From Otis tarda (taxonomy: Eukaryota; Chordata; Aves; Otidiformes; Otididae), in contig CM048552.1 of assembly GCA_026413225.1 (NCBI GenBank), positions 82,747,001 through 82,811,000 of the forward strand: DNA of 64,000 bases. The letters run 5' to 3'. The notes under the pieces are model-generated. The model saw only the letters and a list, made by a program, of their open reading frames with translations, was not told the origin of the DNA and made no database searches. Shown piece after piece: positions 24,723 through 36,700 of the stretch (the stretch's first letter is position 1; each line of letters opens with the position of its first letter). The position numbers and the translations under genes are program-made.

Positions 24723-27700
24723 CGAAGTAAGCAGGTTCTTCAAGTCCATCATAATAGAACAGAGTGTCCAACTTTCAGCTCAGAGAATAATTTCAGCTCA
24801 ATATCTTCCTGATCACTATAGGGGAAGGAAGAAACTGTTGCTGTTCAGTTACCTCCCAGTTCCCTTGGATCTTTGCAGTCCTCCACCAGAGCAAATAAAA
24901 TTCATATTGATTGATTTTTTAATCCCGTTGCAACACACTTGCCTGATGATAATAGCTTGATTTTGTCACAGCAGGGCTGGGCCAAGCCAGGCCTCCCTCA
25001 GAAAACCTGCCAATTTGCAGTCTCTGAATCATGGCTGCTAACAACTGTATCACTTATCCACAAATGCTCCTCTGATTTTTTTTTATGTGGATGGATCTCT
25101 ATTCAAAGCAAATAGCTTGATTTGGTGACTCATTTTCTGTAGATAATAATGTATTTTCATATTTATCACACAATCACCAACTTCCTTACTGTATAGGAAC
25201 ATAGACTTATTTGAATTGCAAGCATCAGGGAACTGCCAAATTACAAAACTAATAGTTTCTCTGTTGTCCGATATTACCAGACAAATAATGGCAATGAACA
25301 TTCATATTGTCTTCACTTCCTTAAACTTCTGCCTTAGCTGCCAGCAAAAGGTAAACGAACTAGGGCACCTCCTCTTATTTCCTTGTTCTAGAGAGCCCTG
25401 CCTTCTTTTCCACTCTGTTCACAGGTGTTAAAGACCACCCAATAAGCACAATTGAAAATAATTCTAAGGTTTCAGGAATCAATATTTCCATTCCAAAACA
25501 TACTATTGTTTTAGAAAAACAATGACAAATTAAGGCTGTCGCATGTTTGCTTACATACACAAGCAGTATTTGTGCACTGCCTGTGAGATATACTATAGAA
25601 TAGCAAGTAACAGTATATTTGCCCCGTGTAAAGTAGGAGGCAATTCATCCCTCAAGATATAAGCTCTCTCAAAGTGCAGTGCAAGATCTCACAACCAGGC
25701 AGCTACCCTAGAACTCACACACTGAAATTTCCTCTCTTTGCTTATCCCACAGCAGTAAGCATGTATGCCATCATCATCTTGTTCTCAAGGCTTTTTCCTT
25801 GCAAGCCCAAAGGCATACTTTTAATTGGGGCAAGTGGGGGGGGGAGGGTGTTAACCACTGACATTTAATAAACAGTGATTACCTGAGCCTTAATCTTTTC
25901 TGCAGGTTCTTCTAAAAGGACCTCACACTTTCAGGGAGATAATCAACCCTTATAAAGCTTTTCTAACTTAAAACTAGAAATTTTTTTTTCCCTCCTAAAG
26001 AGCAAAAAGCCCTGTCACAGCGTGACATAGGTAACAAACTGTGAATCTAATTAAGTGTGCAATTACACAGCAGATTGCTACACAGTATGCTATTACTTAA
26101 ATCCACTGATTTGCATGCCAGAAGCATGGCAGTCCCAGAAACAAGGCACTCCGTGCAGACTGAGCTCAAAACAATAGGGACCATTTCCAGTGGGGGTGAA
26201 GAATGAGACAGGCTCAGTTCATCCAGGCTAATGGCACCTGCACACATCCAACAAAAAAGATGGACACACAGAAATTCAGTCTAAAGGAGGCGCAGAAGCA
26301 AACTTGGGCAACCTTGTGGTGTGTCAATCAGAGATTTGTAAGTATTTGTCTCAGTCTTTTTTGGATGTGGCTGTCAGTGCAGAGCTCTAATGCTGCATCT
26401 CTTTTCCTTGAAACACGGTGAACTGACAATACCTTTTCAAAGTTTTCTGTGTAAGACAAGTATTTGCCTTTTATCAGACTCCTCTTCCCAAAAAAGCAGC
26501 CATTTCAGGATGTATGCCATTACACCGGGCAGTTACTAGATTTGAATACTGGCACTCACATAAATAAGATTTACAGTGAGAATTTCTGCTAAATAATCCA
26601 CACAAAACTGACCTATTTTGCAAATTTCCTTTGCACCACTGTAACAGAAATACAGATGGCATTAAAAGCAAATGGCTATCATACTACTGAATTCAGAGTG
26701 AATTCACCACAGTAGGGCTCAAGTAAATGTGGTTTTGCTTCAAAGCTGCTGCCATTATCATTGTTGCTTTGGACCTTAAGAACATACGGCACATTTCTGG
26801 GGAATTTTGCATGCAAACACACACACTGTAAGGTACCATTTTGCTTTCCTGGGAGGGCAGTTTAGGAGGACTAGGAACTGCAAGTAAATTCACAGTGAAC
26901 TGATGGAAAACATGCTCTGAAGTAACAATGAGTCTCCCAAAAATCAGCAAAAGCAGCCTGAAATCTCATCTGCGATAACAAACATGGCTATGATAAGGAC
27001 CACCTCTGAGTATACAGAATTTACTGACATACAAAACAATTGCTGAAATCATGTTTGCTACAAGGAGCTGAGCTGAAGCCCTGTTAATGCGTGGTTTCAG
27101 GCATGAAGCTTTACACAGAGCCCCAGTGCCATACTTTCCAGAGACTAGAGGCAGGACATGACCCTGTGTGATTGATGGACCTTCTAACTCATTGGCAATC
27201 TTCAGGCTTGAGGGTTTCTGGGTGGATGACTGTGAGCAACTCTACACTTCGGTACTGTTAGTGCTGGCAATTAATTGTCAAACTGGAGGATGTCCTCACC
27301 TTACTTGAATCTCTCAGCAGAGGGGAAAATTTAGGCACAGAGTGTGCCAAAGACTTTAAAAACCATGCATTCATAGCAGAATGAACATTCATTTGTAACA
27401 GAAATAAACTGAAAAGCACACTGTGCTGGAAGATGTGTGCAGGAAAACAGGTATATAGCAGCCTAACTAGGGTGAATTGAAACCTGGGAATATAAAATCA
27501 AACCAGAGAATAAAGTGTGCTATTTCTTGTGTGGGAATGGAAAAATTTTGCTGGGACAGGAACAGGCATGGTGGCAAACAAGTGAAATCAGTAGTAAAGC
27601 ACCTAACATTCTGAAAATTATAATTCTTCTTCCAGACTTTCCTGTGCCTAATAAGCTACTCTTGATTTTGAAGTAAGACAGACAAAATTTAAATAATCGT

Positions 27701-28492
27701 TTGGTTAAAAGTTGCCCACTGATCCTGACTGAATTGCTCTCAATCCAAGCAGAGCGCTATGCCCCACTGGTAACGCATACGCTTAATGCTTCTAATTCAC
27801 AATTAATAATTTCACTAATTGTGAATTAGTGAGAGGGGAAAGAGAGGGGAAAACAAGAGAGGGGAAAACAAGGAAGTAAATTTAGATGGGAAAAATCAAG
27901 CAAAAAATGTGAATGAAAGCAGTGGGTTTTTTTATTATCTTATTATTGATTATCACAGTTCCACCACACATGGTTTAGTAAGAAGTAAACAAATCCCCTG
28001 GTAATAGACTAAATGATTCTCTCTGTTCTCTGGTTTAGTTTCCCCTTAAAGAGACTGACAATTAGTAGTCCCTTAAATAATTCCTGTCTCCAGACTGGCT
28101 CTTCTCCCTATTCCACCAGACACTAAAGAAAAAAAATCTCTTTTCCTTTTCTAATTTTGTCTCCCAGGGTGGATTTCTGTTGTATATACAATAAAGCCAA
28201 GCTTGCCTGAGCACAAAACCAAGGAGGAAATGCTTTACTGGTCTGCAGAGGCCACTAGGGACTACCTGCACAGTAGCTTGCACCTTGGTCCTTTTGTTTA
28301 TATTTGCTCTGAATTAAGCTGTTCCATTCCTATTCAGCGGCACAGCCATTAAAACTCCTGTCTATTATGTTATTATTTATTACTTGTCTTCAGCACATGG
28401 TACGGCAGTACTCTCACGTCATTTTGCCAAAGCCAAGGTGTTTTTCTGCGTTTCTGAAAGTTCAGCTAGTGACTCGTTTTCAGGTTGAGAAA
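24723..28492. other. Intergenic, no gene seen
   Basis: AT-rich; contains the palindrome at 27792-27829 and a G-rich run near 25835. No exon supported. Confidence 0.65.
27792..27829. repeat. Perfect 14-bp inverted repeat plus overlapping palindrome
   Basis: CTAATTCACAATTA (27792-27805), a 10-nt loop, then its exact reverse complement (27816-27829). The right half also forms CACTAATT-GTG-AATTAGTG, a second perfect inverted repeat. A short GAGAGGGGAAA tandem array follows at about 27830-27870. Confidence 0.95.
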
Positions 28493-28652
28493 GGATCATA
28501 GAATCATAGAATGGTTAGGGTTGGAAAGGACCTTCAAAGGTCATCTAGTCCAATCCCCCTGTAAGGAGCAGGGACAGATCAGGTTCCTAAGAGCCTCATT
28601 CAGCCTGGCCTTGACTGTTTCCAGGGATGGGTCATCAACCACATCTTTATGC
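28493..28652 (-). mobile_element. CR1 3' end fragment
   Basis: Octamer repeat ATAGAATCATAGAATGGTTA at its left end, then the CR1 tail to about 28652. Confidence 0.92.
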
Positions 28653-30616
28653 TGTGCCACAGTCATACCTACCTTCTCATGATACACAATGGCACGTGGT
28701 TTCTACTGTTGCTTCATCATGCAGTGAATTATAAGTTCAAAAGTATTACTAGTGAGAGCAGTGTTTTACTACAATAGCACCAAAAACATTATGTCTCACC
28801 AAGCATCACCAGAAAGCACTAGTCTAAAAACTGAGTTCTTCTCTTATGGCTACTATCTTTCCATATTACAAAATTAGCCAAAAAGTCACATTGTTGGAGG
28901 GGCTTCAGGAAATTAAAACAACTTATACTTGAGATAAATCAAAATATTTGAAGCATTTTGTTTCAGTGTTTTGTTCAGTGTATACATCTCTGTGTATAAC
29001 TAGAGGTCATACATTAAGAACCAGAAAATCTAGGCATTCTGGAATATGTTTTCCAAACTCGAAGGTCAAAACAAAATTGTTCAAATGTCCATTACATTCT
29101 ATTGAAGTGGCATGTTAAGGTGGAAAAATGATTACATAAACACTTTTTATTCATCATCACCAGTAGGCCAGATTATCATTTCAGTTGTACTGGCAAAATT
29201 CCCACTGTCTTCATTGCATTCCCCAAAATCCTTTGACTTTGATAAGACACATTATTGGAGATGCAGAAAACCACCAGAGCACATAATCATCTTTCTTCAG
29301 TGTTTTTGGCTTTGACCAAAGGCATGGGAATAAAAGATGACTTTAGAAATTTAAATCCAATCTGGTTAGAATGTGGCATTTTTAAGAATCAGTTTCCAGA
29401 ACAGAAAAACACAGACCCTAAGGACCAAAGACTGTCCTTTAAGAAGAGCTTGTCCAAATTCAATCCTGAATATCAGGGCTAGATTGTTCACATCAAGTTT
29501 ACAGAGAAATTAGAAAGGAAAAAGCAAATCATATTGGATTATATCCAAACAAATATTCACACAAACCCTGAATACACTTTCTATTCAGGTGAAATGCTTG
29601 GCACACTTTTGATAACAAAATGACTTTGGGCTGAAACTTTATACAGTTTCCATGAGTTTATTTCGCAGGAGTTTCCTGCATAGCTCCTAGGAGTGGTTAT
29701 TCTAGTAAGTAGGACAGCCAGTTCCACATAACTCTATTTCTACAACAACTCATATCCTGTCTACATGGAAGTTGCCTTCCATCAGCAACTCATGCTGTAT
29801 TTTACTCAAGTTCTTGGATAGACATACACTATTGCATTGGCCTTGTATTAGTTTGAGAAAACCACTGAGTTGAATCCCCTTGTTTCCAAGGGGACTTTAT
29901 CCGTGCTGTCAGCCTGCTACACAAACCAACTTCACATAGGTAAACATCAAAACAGCCTTAGTGTAGCACACTGCTGAATCTAATAAAGCTTTACTGAGAA
30001 ACTGAATCAAGTCCAGGCAAATTACAGGGACAGAAGAACCAGCATGAATCTCATTTCACCCACTAGCATGAGCACATCTTGACAAGAAGTTTTGCATTAT
30101 CTATATGACACAAGACAAGAAAAGTGGTCCAATTCAGCCCAACATAAACTCTGTGTTTGAGAGGAAGTCAGACCCACTTTCATGTCTCCTGAATTTTCAT
30201 ATCTAACCAAAATGCCTAAGTTAGAAAGATAGACCTTACACTGGTCTTTCATTAATGAGCAGATAGGCACTTCCAAAGGACAACATAAGGAACTCAGGTG
30301 GGTTGAAACACTCTTAGACATAACTTCTTAGATGTAACTGCTTCTCTCCAGTGATAATAAAAGACAGCAAAGACAATCCATCTCCTAATGGAGGAAACTC
30401 AGGGGACTGATGGCCCAAGAGTGCAATACGAACTTGCACCTTTACGTGAGCAGCTGATAGCTCCTGCAACAAGTACTACATTGTAAAATGCCATGTAAAC
30501 AAACATTTGAAATAATTGCTTTCAGTGCTGCTTTATGAATGTAGCGATTTTCACGGAAAAACATCCTCTAGTCAATGCTTTGAGTCCTGTGTCTTCTGTT
30601 CCAGATCTTTTGTCTT
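28653..30616. other. Region downstream of the GALNT8 stop
   Basis: Probably holds the GALNT8 3' UTR on the minus strand for its upper part. No other gene seen. Confidence 0.5.
29657..29662 (-). terminator. Candidate GALNT8 polyadenylation signal
   Basis: AATAAA on the minus strand about 955 nt beyond the GALNT8 stop codon. It is the nearest perfect hexamer I noticed downstream. Weak evidence, since AATAAA is common in AT-rich sequence. Confidence 0.25.
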
Positions 30617-30751
30617 TCACCAGTCCTTAACCGTGTGTTGGATATTCCACTTTTGTCCTGTACAGGTCCTCATTACAAGTCTGTATGAAACTAGATTGTC
30701 TGCTGTGATCTCGAGGCATCTTTTAGTGCTCCTGTTGATTATGGCTGATCC
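30617..30751 (-). CDS. GALNT8: GALNT8 coding exon 11: third lectin repeat and stop
   Basis: Encodes residues 580-623 and the TGA at 30619-30617. Acceptor CCTTTTGTAG|GGA. It reads [19 protein letters not shown], then [12 protein letters not shown] before the stop. The CLE and QKW elements are the gamma-repeat signatures. The human protein as I recall it continues for about six more residues after the equivalent Trp, so the C-terminus here is slightly shorter. Confidence 0.93.
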   Translation of the reverse strand, partial: GSAIINRSTKRCLEITADNLVSYRLVMRTCTGQKWNIQHTVKDW

Positions 30752-33700
30752 CTACAAAAGGAAAAGAAACACAAGAGAAGATGAGGGCTTATAAATGTAG
30801 TGAGTGCTCTGTCAGGAAGCAATGCTCTTGGCCTCTACAAATGTGTCTGAGAAACACCAGTAGGTCACAGACCTGAAAGAAAAAAGTTATGTTTTCCTCA
30901 GGCTAATGACATATGACAGCTTATGTAACTCTCCAAAGCATATTTAAATATGTCTAGAGGTTTATTTTATGTCTGTTTTGTTGGAGTTGGGAGAGGGGAG
31001 GAGTGGTGTTTGGATTTTGTGGGGTGTTTAGGGGTTTTTTTTTACAGTACAAAAATTCATTTTAGTAAATTTTAATACTGCATCCTGTTTTGAAAGAAGA
31101 TTGCCAAGAACAGGTAGGAGAATATTCATCTCTTATCTCTAAGTCAATATTTCAATAGCAACTATTGAGAATAGGGCGGGGTGTGATTCAGTCAACTCAT
31201 CGTGCTGGAAATGAGGATTTTGATAAGGGACTGGGCTCCAGAATAAACAAGATCTTAACCAGATCTTTCAGGCAGCCAGTTGTTTCATTATGCTAATACT
31301 CGATGCACACAAGGAACTGAAGGTTTACTTTTAAGGCAGGTCTAAGTCTTCCAGAAACATACCTGCAACTTTTTCTAAGTTTTGTGGTTACAGACCAGAC
31401 TGAAGATAAAGGAAAGCCTGTGTTAGCGGAATTTCTGCAGACCACGTAGGTCTATATTATTTGGTGCACATCACTGAAACCTTTGTCTTTCACCAATTCA
31501 ACTCCTCTGTTCTCCACCACTCTCTCTTGCAAGATTTTTAGTTTTTTACTGAGAGAGGGATATATTAAACAAGGCCACACATTACCCGTAAAATTAGTTA
31601 ATTATTAATTACATAAAGCTAATAAAGTTGGAACTGCCTGAGGTGGGAGAAGCTTCATGGCTTCCTTTCCCACCTCTAATTCCATCATTATCACCGCTGC
31701 CTGTTTATCCTGCCCCAGCAGTGTTGCTGTATCTCTCTTAGTCTGACTAAGCTAGCATTATCATATTGTTATTAAACCAGCTGATTCCATCTAGATAGAC
31801 AGCCAGTTGGACAAATAAGTGGCTATGGTTCAGATAACAAATAAGAACTGGGTAAATTCTGGTAACTCAGCTTCAGTTGTGTGACCATCCCCTCGTTTTT
31901 AACATCACACACCCCTGAAGACTCAATCACCTTCACCGTAGTTCTTGTAGTGGCACCTGCAAGTCTTGAAATTGAGGCAATGTTACTCAGAAGCAAACTG
32001 CTTTGCAAGGAAAGCATTAAAGATTCATTATAATGGGAAAGCTTATTGACATGTGGGGATATAGAAATCTACCTACCTGCTTAAAATCCCAGTGCAAGTT
32101 CAGGCCCTTATTCACAGCTGTGTCACATTGCTCTAAAACTGGCAGGTCTCCATTCCCAGGGTCTGTTAGGCATCTGTCAGGTGTATTCTGCCGGGCATGC
32201 AAACCTCCTACATACATTTCTCCAGTGCTATGATAAAAGGTGTGCTGAAAGGGAAGGTGACATTTCTGTCGGTGAATAAAGATACCAGAGAAATCTCATC
32301 CGCAGATGATAGCAGGCAGTTCCAAAACTGATATTGAGAGGTATCAGCTGTACAGCACCAGCATTCACTGACCGCTCAGTAATTAAACCAGGATTAATTT
32401 GACCCTATACAACATGTTTCTGTTTTCCAAGGAAACAAAAGTAAGATGCTTAGACTTGAACGGCAACCCTTAGCTTCCCTTCTACTGAGAGGACAGGCAA
32501 TGAGGTGTGAGGAAGAGATCTACCTCTCTCCCATGCATCCCACTGATCTTCTGTTAATCAATGAAATCAATCAGTATCAACATGAGGTCTCACAATTTTT
32601 TGGCAAGCCTAAACCAAAAGCCTTAGTTTAATGCACTTAGATGTCCACGAGAACCTGCTCTGCTGCCAGTTGCATTGGGGAGCAGACTGTAATTAAATAT
32701 AGGTTAATATTCCCCTTTAGATAGCACAGAGATAATAGTTTTGAAGTGCCTGTTTCATGGCCCTATGGAGGACTGACAGAAACAGTTAGGAGCAGCTCAT
32801 ATGTGAAAATCTGATCAGTTGTTTGCATTACCTGTGGTGAGTATTCATGACAGGAATACATAATTGGCGTGTTTCCAGGGACAGGGCCCTGATCAATACA
32901 GATGTCTTTTTTCAATGTATTTTTCATCTGCAGAAAAAAACAGGAAATTTACCTTGAGGAACAGCAATCTTGTTTTCAACTACTCACTGCTAATTTTAGA
33001 AACTGTGCTGAGGGCAAGGCTACTTTATTCAGATCTCTGCATCAAATCGTGACGTGGAAGATACAACATGGATTTAGCAAAGAAATTTCACATGACCTTT
33101 GTAGAGTCATCACAGCTAAAATCAAAAGCAAATCTAAGGTTCTTCAAATACTGATCAACATCATAGAATCATAGAATGGTTGGGGTTGGAAGGAACCTTT
33201 AAAGGTCATCTAGTCCAACTGCCCTGACAAGGAGCAGGGACATCTTCGACTAGATCAGGTTGCTCAGAGCTTCATACAACCTGGCCTTGAATGTTTCCAG
33301 GGATGGGGCATCCACCACCTCTCTGGGCAACCTGTTCCAGTGTTCCACCACCCTCATTGTAAAAACTTTCTTCCTAATGTCTAATCTAAATCTATCTCTC
33401 TCTATTATGAAACCAATCATGCCATGTAGCACCATGTCAGAAGTTACCAGACAGCTCCAAACAGGTGAGTACCACTGCCCAGCTCCAGCAAGGCATGCAA
33501 GCTTGTGTCTAGAAAATGCCTACCTATAGTAAGAAGCCACTGCAGCCTGGATGATTAGTTCTCTCTTTTGCAAATAGTGGCCTGACCCCTAATGTATTAC
33601 ATACTATCTTTATTCACGTCTGCATGCTTTTCAAATTATCCTGCTGATGTCTGCAGAAAAAAATCCATACTATTCCATTGTAAAATTCAGGCCCTTACAA

Positions 33701-36700
33701 GAAGATATTGATCCATTCTTGTTGGTCAACAGTTGAGTTTTGCATGCAGTAAGAAAAACAAATGCATGTTAAGCACTTTCGCAAACTACCATTGTGTTCC
33801 CATCAGTACAGACACAATAACAGACTTTAGAAATTTTAGACTGACAACTAATATGAAAAAGACTTCGGAAAGCTTCAGTGTCTAGAAAGACATCTAGAAG
33901 TATTTTTAAAGTTTCTAGAAAATATATATCATAACCAGCAAAACACTGTTCACAACAATTCTTCATAACAGTATAGCTAATGAGTTGTTTCATATTTCAA
34001 ATAAATAGACTCAATACTTACTGTTCCATAGCCAACAATGTTGGGAAGAAATATTAAATTAGGGTAAATGTTTTTTATGTACCAGTCAAAGCTTTTACAG
34101 TTCAATTTTTTCCTTAGCTCTTTTCTGGAAGAAACATCTCCAAAGTCTATTCCAGGATTCTGCAACAACAACATATTTAATTTCAGAACATTAAGGTGGT
34201 CTGAGAAACTTGTGGAGGCAGAGTGCAGCACAGCTGTTTGACACTGACGAATTTGGGCTATGTCCTTGAACACCACTTGCTCAATAACAAAAAACAGCAA
34301 CTAGAACAAGATAAGGAAATACCAAAGGCAAAAATAGTAAAGACAACCAAAAAAACTATAACCAATCCAAATGAAGCATAAGGCGCGTGAACAGTATATA
34401 GCTACCAATCAAATTAGATGATTAAGTGCGTGCACTTTGTATGTATCTTAAATAGACTATAAAAGACTAATGCTGACTAATAATAAAGGTCTCCGGAACA
34501 CCATCCACGGAGTCCGTGATTTACTGCCACAGAAACTAGGGAAAATATAGACTTATTTCTTCATATTGTTTATTCATAACATTAAAAATATATTTAAAAG
34601 TTCATTTAAAATAAAAGTTGCACATTTTTAAAATGTCAACATTTTGCAACATGTTTGCCTAGAAGCATCAATAAATTACTGAAAACATAACATGTCATGA
34701 CTTCATAAATATAAAAAATATCAAAGCTAGCTATGGCTAGGAAGAAGTTTTCACACTGACAAAAAAAAAATCTAGCTCAAAGTGAAAAATAAGATAGAGC
34801 TTGTTAACAACCTTAGCTTGATCAATAGTCTGCTGACTGTGACACTCTTCTCATATGGGAGCAATCAAGATTCAAACTATTGCTTCTGAGACTATGTAAC
34901 TTCTTACGCAAAGTGGAATAGCTCTAGCAGGAAAGTTTGACAGAAATCAATCCAACAGGAGCTTACACCCTGTCTTTAAGCAGTTCTGTTAAACGCACTC
35001 CGTGACCTGAGTAAGTTAGGTTAGGAATTTCAAATAGACTTGTACGTCCCAGAGAAAAGGGGTCGTTACAGATGTACAAGTTTTACTCAAGTTTCTTTCT
35101 GTGCTACAACTGATAATTCAGTTCCTACCAATGGCTTAGTTTCAGATGGCTAGCATTTTCAGATGAAATATTCCAAATATTTGCATTAAAAGTTAATTAA
35201 TGGGGAAGAAAAGTGGATTCTTCTGAAGTTTTAACCTATGCTATATCACTATATATTTCAATTTATTTCTTTAATTTCTATTAAAGAAAACTTCAGGAGG
35301 TGGGAAGCTATTCTTCCTTTGTTAAAGATTCATAAATCCACTGAAGTGCAGGCTGTGAAAATTCATACGGCTTTTTTTTATTAACTGAAATTATCAATAC
35401 TCAAAAGACCTGGTCTTGACACTTCCAGTCAAGTTTGTGAAGGAGAAACAGTTCCAACAGTTTGTGAAGGAGAAAAGCAAAAACCATATTCAGAAGTACT
35501 GAAGTTAATCAAAAGGAGAAAAAACTTCAAAGGACTTAGATTATTATTATTAAAGGAAAGTTCTTAATTTCCTGGTATTACAATTTTTCAACCTTCCAAG
35601 GATGCTATAAGACTCTACTCTTTTTCTTCCAGGAAAACAAACTAAGAACTTTGGTCTGCAGAGAAAAAAGGTCACTTAAAAAAAGTCATTTGGCATATAA
35701 TGAAGCGTGATTGTATTGTCTATTTAAAGTTCAATTTTGCTTATTTAAAAAATATTCAGGGAGTCTCAGATCACAAGACACACGTTCTTTCATGTAAAAT
35801 TATTAATATTCCAAGTAAATTATGTATATTCCAGGTAAAATATTCCCTATTTTCCCTAAATAAGTTAAAATACATGTTAAACAATTTCATTTTATATTCT
35901 TTAAGCTAATTATCAGCTCTTGGTCTGAGCTGAAGAGGAATATGTTTCATGGCTTTTGGATGCCATCCATATCAATAATTACTAACACACTATTTTTTTT
36001 TTTTCACAGTGACTCTTATAACAACACTATGCCTTTTTTAGTGTGATGACATGCTCTTATTTGACCACTCTTAGACTTTTAATTTCACTTTGAAACACAG
36101 AGATACACAGCCACCTCAATTGGAAGATTCCATGCAAAGTAGACCATGTACTTGTAGTCATCCATCCACACTTCAGCTACACGCAAGGCGTTGCGTCTCA
36201 TCGCAATACTCAAGTCTGGCAAGTAAGGCTTGTGAGCTCTTTCCAAATGAGCAATTCTTGAACAGGGCAGCACTTCTACTTTACCTCCACACTGCCAGGC
36301 CTAGGTAAAGAATAGAGAATTTGAGGTAAAGTTGCCTATTTATTCAAACTCAATGGAAACATTCAAGGCCAGGTTGGACGGGGCTCTGAACAACCTGACC
36401 TAGTCAGAGACGTCCTTGCAGGGTGGTTGGACTAGGTGACCTTCAAAGGTCCCTTCCAACCTAAACCATTATATGATTCTATGAATCCCTGCAGAGAATC
36501 TCATCTTGCAAGATTCAGTATTTCCTCACTGAACTAGGTTTTTGTGTGACTAGGAGTCAAAATCCTTAAGACGCATCGACAAAAGCCTGCTGATGAACCT
36601 CAAACACTTTTGGAAATCTATCACTTCCCTTTGGTAGAACCGTTATGAAATATTAGCCCATGTTTTGGACAATAAGCAGTGGCCTGAGTGCTTTAAAAAA

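Noticed and set aside
31823..32017. Minus-strand open frame as an alternative last GALNT8 exon
   Set aside because: It shares no lectin-domain signature, and the true exon with CLE, QKW and a stop is at 30751-30617.
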